From Streptomyces sp. NBC_00190 (GTDB taxonomy: Bacteria; Actinomycetota; Actinomycetes; Streptomycetales; Streptomycetaceae), in NCBI RefSeq assembly GCF_036203305.1, contig NZ_CP108131.1, forward strand, positions 1,674,001 to 1,738,000: a stretch of DNA of 64,000 bases, written 5' to 3'. Position numbers and translations under genes: made by a program. The notes under the pieces are model-generated. The model was not told the DNA's origin, ran no database searches, and saw only the letters and a program-made list of their open reading frames with translations. Shown here in pieces: positions 7,556-14,282 of this stretch (its first letter is position 1; every line of letters starts with the position of its first letter).

Positions 7556-8572
7556 GTGAGAGGACCGAGCGGCGCCGACGAGGAGTGGCAGGACCCCGGA
7601 CCCTTCCTGCGCGGAGTGGCCTGGCTGGACAAGGGGCGCCCGGTACGGGCCGACCCGGCCGACACCATGCGGCTGCCCTGGGACACCGGCGAGCGGGCCA
7701 CCCTGCCCATAGGCGTCCGGCTGGAGTTCACCACCGAGACGGCGCGGGCGGTGGAGATCCGCTACCGGGCCACGGTTCCCGGTCCCACCGACGCCCTGCG
7801 CGACCTCTCGCACGGCTTCGCCCTGTGGGACCGGCACGGGGTGGTCCGCGAGGTGTTCACCGAACCGGCCGGCGAAGCCGTCGTACGGATCGAACTGCCC
7901 GGCGGTGCCGGCCCGTTCACCATCCACCCGCCCGAGACCCAGTCCCCGCTGATCCTCGGCCTGCGCGGAATGGGCGGCCCGCTCGCCCCGCCGCCGCCCG
8001 CCCCGCGCTGGATCGTGCACGGCGACTCCATCACCGAGGGCTGGTGGTCCACCCGCCCCGCCCACGGCTGGCCCGCGGTCACCGGCCGGGCGCTGGGCTG
8101 GGACACCGTGAACCTCGGCTACGCGGGCGCCGCCCGCGGGGAGCTCGCCACCGCCGAACAGCTCGCCGCCCTGCCCGCCGACGTCATCACCCTCGCCTTC
8201 GGCACCAACTGCTGGTCCCGGGTGCCCTTTTCCGCCCCGCTGCTCTACGAGACCACCCGCGCCTTCCTCGACCTGGTCCGCCAGGGGCACCCGCGGACCC
8301 CGATCCTGCTGGTCTCCCCCGTCCTTCGGCCCGACGCCGAGCGCACCCCGAACAAACTGGGCGCCACCCTGGGCGCCCTGCGCGACGCGATGGAGCGCGC
8401 CACGCGGGACCGGATGGCCGCCGGGGACGGCCGCCTCGCCGTGCTCCCGGGCCGTGACCTGCTCGGTCCCGAGCACCTGGCGGACGGACTCCACCCCAAC
8501 GACGCCGGACACCAGGTACTCGGCCTCGCTGTGGCCACGGCTCTGCGGCGGACCGGGTTCGGTACCGGGTGA
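7556..8572 (+). CDS. SGNH/GDSL-family esterase/hydrolase
   Basis: A 338-residue two-domain hydrolase. Residues 1-145 form a beta-rich N-terminal domain. The SGNH domain follows with block I GDSIT (S158 nucleophile), block II around GYAGA, block III FGTN (N of the oxyanion hole) and block V with D310 and H313 in DGLHPND. The GTG at 7556 has GGAGGA at a good distance. No signal peptide is seen, so it is probably cytoplasmic. Such proteins are carbohydrate or acyl esterases; the substrate is unknown. The partial gene at 1-363 looks like a relative. Confidence 0.85.
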   Translation: MRGPSGADEEWQDPGPFLRGVAWLDKGRPVRADPADTMRLPWDTGERATLPIGVRLEFTTETARAVEIRYRATVPGPTDALRDLSHGFALWDRHGVVREVFTEPAGEAVVRIELPGGAGPFTIHPPETQSPLILGLRGMGGPLAPPPPAPRWIVHGDSITEGWWSTRPAHGWPAVTGRALGWDTVNLGYAGAARGELATAEQLAALPADVITLAFGTNCWSRVPFSAPLLYETTRAFLDLVRQGHPRTPILLVSPVLRPDAERTPNKLGATLGALRDAMERATRDRMAAGDGRLAVLPGRDLLGPEHLADGLHPNDAGHQVLGLAVATALRRTGFGTG

Positions 8573-8696
8573 GTGAAACAGCCCACACGAATCCGCTTGA
8601 ACAGATCGACCCCGACAGGGCGTGTCCTTCGCACAGTTGCCGACGCACCGGAGACGGGCGACGGACACGGAGACACCACACGTGGGAGAGATCAAG

Positions 8697-9674
8697 ATGG
8701 GCATCAAGCGCGGAACCACCCTGGCCGCCGTGGCAGTCGTCGTCACCCTCACGGCGACAGCCTGCGACGGCGGGTACGAGTCCAAGGCCGGCGACGCGAA
8801 GCCGGCCGGGGCCGCGGCCGCGGCCCCGGCCTCCGGAGCCGGCGGCTACGGCTCCGACTACGGCGCGGGGGACGCCGCCGGAGCGGGAGATGCCGCCGGA
8901 GCGGGCACCAAGGCCGCCGGGCAGCTGGCGATCGCCCAGAACGAGGAGCTCGGCTCCGTCCTCGCCGACAGCGCCGGATTCACCCTCTACCGCTTCGACA
9001 AGGACACCGCCAAGCCGCCGAAGTCCAACTGCGAAGGGGACTGCGCGAAGACCTGGCCGGTGGTCGCGGCCGGCGACGCCACCGCCGCCGCGGGCATGGA
9101 CGCGTCGGTGCTCGGCGAGGTGGTTCGCAGCGACGGCAGCAAGCAGCTGACCGTGGGGGGCTGGCCGGTGTACCGCTACAGCAAGGACACCAAGGCGGGC
9201 GAGACCAACGGGCAGGGCGTCGGCGGGACCTGGTTCGCGCTTGCGCCCGACGGGAAGAAGGCCGCGAAGCAGGCGACTGCCGCACCGGCTGCCCCGGCAG
9301 GTGCGGGCGAGGCCTCGGGCGCCCTGACCGTGGCCAAGGACCCCAAGCTCGGCGAGCACATCGTCGACGGCAACGGGATGACCGTCTACCGGTTCAAGAA
9401 GGACACCGCCTGGCCGATGGCCTCCAACTGCACCGGTGACTGCGTGGCCAAGTGGCCGGTGGTGCCCCCGGTGGACAAGGCCAACGCCAAGGGCATCGTG
9501 GAGAAGGGCTACTCCGTGCTGGACCGCCCCGACGGCAAGAAGCAGCAGGCGATCGACTGCTGGCCCGTCTACACCTTCTCCGGCGACAAGAAGGCCGGCG
9601 ACATCAACGGGCAGGGCGTCGGCGGCACCTGGTACGCGGTCTCCCCCGACGGCAAGCTGATCACCACCTCCTGA
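8697..9674 (+). CDS. SCO0930-type lipoprotein with two secreted repeats
   Basis: A 325-residue exported lipoprotein. The signal peptide ends in a lipobox (LTATAC, Cys about residue 23) and is followed by an Ala/Gly-rich linker. Two repeats of the 'secreted repeat of unknown function' family (Lipoprotein_15 type) follow. Each has YRF-KDT, SNC-GDC, WPV and GQGVGGTW motifs, with paired cysteines (SNCEGDC, SNCTGDC). An extra Cys in the second repeat (IDCWPV) replaces the Gly of the first. The ATG at 8697 has GGGAGAG upstream. The family is often considered redox- or metal-associated, but its role is not established. Confidence 0.85.
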   Translation: MGIKRGTTLAAVAVVVTLTATACDGGYESKAGDAKPAGAAAAAPASGAGGYGSDYGAGDAAGAGDAAGAGTKAAGQLAIAQNEELGSVLADSAGFTLYRFDKDTAKPPKSNCEGDCAKTWPVVAAGDATAAAGMDASVLGEVVRSDGSKQLTVGGWPVYRYSKDTKAGETNGQGVGGTWFALAPDGKKAAKQATAAPAAPAGAGEASGALTVAKDPKLGEHIVDGNGMTVYRFKKDTAWPMASNCTGDCVAKWPVVPPVDKANAKGIVEKGYSVLDRPDGKKQQAIDCWPVYTFSGDKKAGDINGQGVGGTWYAVSPDGKLITTS

Positions 9675-9764
9675 CCACCGCCTCCTGACCGCCACCCCTT
9701 CCCCCACTCACGAACCGCGCGGCCCCCTGCCCCCCCCTCCCCCCGGCAGGCGGGCCGCGCACCG

Positions 9765-9793
9765 TTCCGCCCCGGCGCCGTCGTCCATAGACT
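9765..9793 (+). promoter_or_regulatory. Putative promoter TTCCGC-N17-TAGACT, leaderless start for the LytTR gene
   Basis: A -35-like TTCCGC (9765-9770) and -10-like TAGACT (9788-9793) are 17 bases apart. A start about 7 bases downstream coincides with the ATG at 9801, and no ribosome site precedes that ATG, so the mRNA may be leaderless. A promoter with the same TAGACTCC -10 region lies before the symporter gene at 11263. Confidence 0.45.
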
Positions 9794-9800
9794 CCACCGC

Positions 9801-10673
9801 ATGCTGCGCGTACTGGCCGTCGACGACGAGAAGCCGCTCCTGGAGGAGCTCCTCTACCTGTTGCGCTCCGATCCCCGGGTGCGCAGCGCGGAGGGGGCCT
9901 CGGACGCGACCGAGGCGCTGCGCCGGATCACCCGGGCGCTGGAGACCGGCCCGGACGGGGCCGACGCCATCGACGTGGTCTTCCTCGACATCCACATGGC
10001 CGGGCTGACCGGGCTGGACATCGCCCGGCTGCTGGCCGGGTTCGCGCGGCCGCCGCTGATCGTGTTCGTCACCGCCCACGAGGGGTTCGCCGTGCAGGCC
10101 TTCGACCTCAAGGCCGTGGACTACGTACTCAAGCCCGTACGACCGGAGCGGCTGGCCGAGGCCGTGCGGCGGGCGTGCGCGCAGCTGGGCCGGGCCGGAG
10201 AGGCTCCGGCGGCCGCCGGACAGTGGGTGCCGGCCGGTCCGCCCGCCGCCGCCGTTCCCGCCTCACCGGCCCCGTCGGCCCTGCCGGCCGTGCCGGTGCC
10301 GCGCCGCCCGGCGGCCGAGGTCACCGTCGCCGACCGCACGCCGGAGCAGATCGCCGTCGAACTGGGCGGGGTCACCCGGTTCGTGGCGATCGCCGACATC
10401 GCCTACGTCGAGGCCCAGGGCGACTACGCCCGGCTGCACACCGACGAGGGCAGCCATCTGGTCCGGATCCCGCTGTCCACGCTGGAGGAGCGGTGGGCGG
10501 CGCGCGGGTTCGTCCGGATCCACCGCCGTCATCTGGTGGCCCTGGCCCGGATCGACGAGCTGAGGCTGGACGCGGGCACCACCAGCGTCCGGGTGGGCTC
10601 GGCGGAGCTCCAGGTGAGCCGCAGGCACGCGCGGGAGCTGCGGGACCTCCTGATGCGCCAGGCGACCGGCTGA
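9801..10673 (+). CDS. LytTR-family response regulator
   Basis: A 290-residue regulator with an N-terminal receiver: acidic VDDE near residues 8-10, phosphoacceptor D63 in VVFLDIHM, a conserved Thr in FVTAHE and a Lys in YVLKPVRP. A Pro/Ala-rich linker follows, then a C-terminal LytTR DNA-binding domain (about 170-285) with the ADIAYVEAQGDYARLHT and FVRIHRRHLVAL motifs. The likely partner is the LytS-type kinase at 12990-14225; the symporter and a small gene lie between, all on the plus strand. The mRNA is probably leaderless. Confidence 0.92.
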   Translation: MLRVLAVDDEKPLLEELLYLLRSDPRVRSAEGASDATEALRRITRALETGPDGADAIDVVFLDIHMAGLTGLDIARLLAGFARPPLIVFVTAHEGFAVQAFDLKAVDYVLKPVRPERLAEAVRRACAQLGRAGEAPAAAGQWVPAGPPAAAVPASPAPSALPAVPVPRRPAAEVTVADRTPEQIAVELGGVTRFVAIADIAYVEAQGDYARLHTDEGSHLVRIPLSTLEERWAARGFVRIHRRHLVALARIDELRLDAGTTSVRVGSAELQVSRRHARELRDLLMRQATG

Positions 10674-10865
10674 GCCGGCCGGCGTGCCCGCGCCCGACCG
10701 TCGGCCGGGCGACGGCGACCGTCCGGCGGCGCGGCAGCGCCGTTCGTCGCACGCCGAGGGGCGTACGGCGATCCGCCGGAACCGTCGGCCGCACCGGCCC
10801 GGTGAACGGCCCTCCGGGGTCACCGCCCCCGCGTATCGTGGATCTTCCGGCGCGGGAGGAGCGAG

Positions 10866-11141
10866 ATGTCCGAAATCCAGGCGCTGCTCGACGCCCTCAC
10901 CGGACTGCCCCGCACCCGGCCCACCGGGCCCGACGAGGCCGAGGCACTGCTGGCCCGGCTGCGCAGCGCGGCCGCCCGCTGGGCCGACATCCTGTACGAG
11001 GCCGGCGAGGGCGTCCGCGACCAGGTGCCGCCCCGCGCGGAGGCGGCGCTGACGCTGGCCTTCCGCCGCGCCGAGGAGTCGTACGTGGAGCTGGAGATCG
11101 CCCTGCGCGACTGCGCGGAACACCGCGACCCGGTGATCTGA
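10866..11141 (+). CDS. Hypothetical protein, 91 aa
   Basis: A small acidic, probably all-helical protein (MSEIQALLDALTGL to RDCAEHRDPVI) with a good GGAGGAG ribosome site and streptomycete codon use, so it is likely real. I do not recognise a family. It sits between the LytTR regulator and the symporter-kinase genes, all in the same orientation, but a promoter before the symporter suggests separate transcription. Confidence 0.6.
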   Translation: MSEIQALLDALTGLPRTRPTGPDEAEALLARLRSAAARWADILYEAGEGVRDQVPPRAEAALTLAFRRAEESYVELEIALRDCAEHRDPVI

Positions 11142-11175
11142 GCCGCGGGGCCCCACCCGGTCCGAATCGTGCCTG

Positions 11176-11203
11176 TTGCCCTGTCAGGGGGCGTGCGTAG
11201 ACT
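11176..11203 (+). promoter_or_regulatory. Putative promoter TTGCCC-N16-TAGACT for the symporter-kinase operon
   Basis: TTGCCC (11176-11181) and TAGACT (11198-11203) are spaced 16 bases apart, about 60 bases before the GTG of the symporter at 11263. The -10 region, TAGACTCC, is identical to that of the LytTR gene promoter. Confidence 0.45.
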
Positions 11204-11262
11204 CCCGTCACCCTCCCCCTCGCGTCGCCGGGGGACCGCACCCCCTGCCGAAGGACCGCCCG

Positions 11263-12993
11263 GTGAACCAGACGTACGCGCTGACCGCGGTCACCGTCGT
11301 CGTACTGGTCACGGTCCTGGTCGGCGCCCTGGGGCTGCGGATATCCCGGACCACCTCCGACTTCTACGTCGCCTCGCGCACGGTCGGGCCCCGCCTGAAC
11401 GCGGCGGCCATCAGCGGGGAGTACCTCTCCGCCGCGTCCTTCCTCGGGGTGGCCGGGCTGGTGCTGCTCCAGGGTCCGCAGATGCTCTGGTATCCGGTGG
11501 GCTACACCGCCGGGTACCTGGTGCTGCTCGTGCTGGTGGCGGCCCCGCTGCGCCGATCGGGCGCGTACACGCTGCCGGACTTCGCCGAGGCCCGGCTCGA
11601 GTCCCAGGCGGTGCGCCGGATCGCGGTGCTCTTCGTCATCGGGGTCGGCTGGCTGTACCTGCTGCCGCAGCTGCAGGGCGCGGGGCTGACCCTGGCGATC
11701 CTGACCGGAGCCCCGCACTGGGTGGGCGGGGTGGTCGTCGCCGTCGTGGTGAGCGCCGCCGTGGCCGCCGGCGGGATGCGCAGCATCACCTTCGTGCAGG
11801 CCTTCCAGTACTGGCTCAAGCTCACCGCCCTGCTGGTCCCGGCCTTCTTCCTGGTCGCCGCGTGGGCCGGGGACGGTGCGCCGCGGGCCTCCTTCGACGC
11901 CCCGGCCGTCTTCCGCGAGCACACCGCCGTCACGCTGGCCGAGGACGTACGGCTGTCGGTGGAGGCGCCGCTCACGGTGACGGTGACCGGGCAGGTGGAC
12001 GGGCGGACGTACGAGGCCGCCCCGGTGACCCTGGCCGCCGGACAGCACTCCGTACGGGCCCGCGCGCGGCTGGAGTTCAGCCCGGACACGCCCGTCCCCG
12101 ACACCCGGGCGGAGGCGGGCCTCGGGGTGTCCAGCTGGTCGGAGCCGCTGTCCGGGGACCGCCGGGAGTACCGGCTGTACGCGACGTACGGGCTGATCCT
12201 GGCCACCTTCCTCGGCACGATGGGCCTGCCGCACGTCGCGGTGCGCTTCTACACCAGCCCCAACGGGCGGGCCGCGCGCCGCACCACGCTGGTCGTGCTC
12301 GGGCTGGTCGGGGTCTTCTACCTGCTGCCGCCGGTGTACGGGGCGCTGGGCCGGATCTACGCACCCGAGCTGGCCCTCACCGGCGACGCGGACGCGGCGG
12401 TGCTGGTGCTGCCCGAGCGGATGCTGGGCGGGCCGCTCGGGGACCTGCTGGGGGCGCTGCTGGCCGGGGGCGCCTTCGCGGCCTTCCTGTCGACGGCCTC
12501 GGGGCTGACCATGGCGGTGGCCGGGGTGCTGCACCAGGACCTGCTGCCGGCCCGCGGGGTGCGCAGCTTCCGCTTCGCGGTGCTGCTGGCGATCCTGGTG
12601 CCGCTGGGCGGGAGCGTTCTGGCGCGCGACGTACCGGTGGCGGACGCGGTGGGGCTGGCCTTCGCGGTGTCGGCCTCGTCGTTCTGTCCGCTGCTGGTCC
12701 TGGGCATCTGGTGGCCCCGGCTGACGCCGCCGGGTGCGGTGGCCGGGCTGGTCACGGGCGGCGGGGCGGCGCTGAGCGCGGTACTGGCGACCCGGGGCGG
12801 CCTGGCCCCGGCGGGCTGGATGCACACGCTGCTGGCTTGGCCGGCGGCGTGGTCGGTGCCGCTGGGGTTCCTGACGATGGTGCTGGTGTCGCTGGGCACC
12901 CGGTCGAGGATCCCGGGCGGGACGGCGGCCACCCTGGCGCGGCTGCACCTGCCGGAGGACGTGGCCGGGGACCGGACGGCGGGCGCCCGGTGA
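11263..12993 (+). CDS. Sodium/solute symporter (ActP-like cation-acetate symporter family)
   Basis: A 576-residue membrane protein of the SSS family. Signature segments are SDFYVASRTVGPRLNAAAIS after the first helix, AASFLGVAGL, and TMGLPHVAVRFYTSPNGRAARR. Between about residues 205 and 285 lies a hydrophilic insertion (FDAPAVFREHTAVTLAEDV onward) typical of the actinobacterial subgroup, probably extracytoplasmic. It starts at GTG 11263 with GAAGGA upstream. Its stop overlaps the kinase start in GTGA, so the two are translationally coupled. This suggests that the transporter and sensor work together, possibly on acetate, pyruvate or another small carboxylate. Confidence 0.85.
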   Translation: MNQTYALTAVTVVVLVTVLVGALGLRISRTTSDFYVASRTVGPRLNAAAISGEYLSAASFLGVAGLVLLQGPQMLWYPVGYTAGYLVLLVLVAAPLRRSGAYTLPDFAEARLESQAVRRIAVLFVIGVGWLYLLPQLQGAGLTLAILTGAPHWVGGVVVAVVVSAAVAAGGMRSITFVQAFQYWLKLTALLVPAFFLVAAWAGDGAPRASFDAPAVFREHTAVTLAEDVRLSVEAPLTVTVTGQVDGRTYEAAPVTLAAGQHSVRARARLEFSPDTPVPDTRAEAGLGVSSWSEPLSGDRREYRLYATYGLILATFLGTMGLPHVAVRFYTSPNGRAARRTTLVVLGLVGVFYLLPPVYGALGRIYAPELALTGDADAAVLVLPERMLGGPLGDLLGALLAGGAFAAFLSTASGLTMAVAGVLHQDLLPARGVRSFRFAVLLAILVPLGGSVLARDVPVADAVGLAFAVSASSFCPLLVLGIWWPRLTPPGAVAGLVTGGGAALSAVLATRGGLAPAGWMHTLLAWPAAWSVPLGFLTMVLVSLGTRSRIPGGTAATLARLHLPEDVAGDRTAGAR

Positions 12994-14225
12994 CGGGGGC
13001 GGTGGTCGCGGTGCTGGCGGTGGCGGGCGCGGTCCTGCTGCTGGGCGGGGGCTGGGCGGCGGGCCGCCGGCACGCCCGGCGCGGTGAGCGGGCCGCCGGC
13101 CTCGATCTCGGGACCCCGGTGGAGCGGGCCACCTTCCACACCCTGCACACGGCTTCGCTCGCCGCTCCCCCGCTGCGCGCCGGGCTGACCGAGGACGCCG
13201 CCCGCAAGGCCGCCCGGCGGCTGCGGTCACTGCTGGGCACGGAGGCGCTGTGCCTGACCGACCGGGAGTCGGTGCTGGCGTGGGACGGTCCGGGCGCCGA
13301 CCACCACGAGCGGCGGGCGATGGCCCGGGTGGCGGTGATGCTGGCGTCGGGGCGGAGCCAGAGCGTGCGGACCGAGTGCCAGCGGCCGGACTGTCCGCTG
13401 AAGTGGGCGGTGGTGGCCCCGCTCACGGGCGAGGACGGGATGCTCGGCGCGCTGGTGGCCTACGGGTCGCGGGAGTCGGCGGTGCTGGTGCGGGCGGCGA
13501 CGGAGGTCGCGCGGTGGGTGTCCGTACAGCTGGAGCTCTCGGAGCTGGACCGGTCGCGGACCCGGCTGATGGAGGCGGAGATCAAGGCGCTGCGGGCGCA
13601 GATCTCCCCGCATTTCATCTTCAACTCACTCGCCGCGATCGCCTCGTTCGTCCGGACGGATCCGGAGCGGGCCCGGGACCTGCTGCTGGAGTTCGCAGAC
13701 TTCACCCGGTACTCCTTCCGGCGGCACGGTGATTTCACCACGCTCGCCGAGGAGTTGCGGTCCGTCGAGCAGTATCTGGCGCTGGCCGGAGCCCGGTTCG
13801 GGGACCGGCTGAAGGTCACCCTGCAGGTGGCACCGGAGGTGCTGCCCGTGGCGCTGCCGTTCCTGTGCCTCCAGCCGCTGGTGGAGAACGCCGTCAAGCA
13901 CGGACTGGAGGACTCCCCGCGGGACTGCCGGATCACGATCACCGCGCGGGACGCGGGTGCGGAGGCGGTGATCACGGTGGAGGACAACGGCGTCGGGATG
14001 GATCCGGCCCTGCTGCGCCGGATCCTGGCCGGGGAGCACCGGGGTTCCTCGTCCGGCGTCGGGCTGCCCAACGTCGACGAGCGGATCCGGCAGGTGTACG
14101 GGGACGCGTACGGGCCGGTGATCGAGACGGGCGTCGGAGCCGGCATGAAGGTCACCGTGCGCATACCCAAGTACCGTGCGGGTGTGCACAGTTCACCGCC
14201 GGGCCACCCGCCTCACCGGTACTGA
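12990..14225 (+). CDS. LytS/YehU-type sensor histidine kinase
   Basis: A 411-residue kinase with one N-terminal transmembrane helix (residues about 3-22), a GAF-like sensor region (65-185), then a His_kinase domain with H208 in QISPHFIFNSL and a HATPase domain (LVENAVKHGL, VEDNGVGM, SGVGLPNVDERI). The sensor region holds a close Cys pair (TEC-x4-C, C130 and C135) that could be redox- or metal-active; this is only a suggestion. The GTG start overlaps the symporter stop. It probably phosphorylates the LytTR regulator encoded at 9801-10673. Confidence 0.9.
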   Translation: MTGAVVAVLAVAGAVLLLGGGWAAGRRHARRGERAAGLDLGTPVERATFHTLHTASLAAPPLRAGLTEDAARKAARRLRSLLGTEALCLTDRESVLAWDGPGADHHERRAMARVAVMLASGRSQSVRTECQRPDCPLKWAVVAPLTGEDGMLGALVAYGSRESAVLVRAATEVARWVSVQLELSELDRSRTRLMEAEIKALRAQISPHFIFNSLAAIASFVRTDPERARDLLLEFADFTRYSFRRHGDFTTLAEELRSVEQYLALAGARFGDRLKVTLQVAPEVLPVALPFLCLQPLVENAVKHGLEDSPRDCRITITARDAGAEAVITVEDNGVGMDPALLRRILAGEHRGSSSGVGLPNVDERIRQVYGDAYGPVIETGVGAGMKVTVRIPKYRAGVHSSPPGHPPHRY

Positions 14226-14282
14226 CGGCGGCGGCCGTGGCATCCTTCGACCGGCGCGACGTGACCGGAAGGGATTGCCGAC

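Noticed and set aside
11169..12989. Extension of the kinase gene to a 1018-codon protein
   Set aside because: The first 607 codons are a shadow frame of the symporter; the kinase starts at the GTGA overlap.
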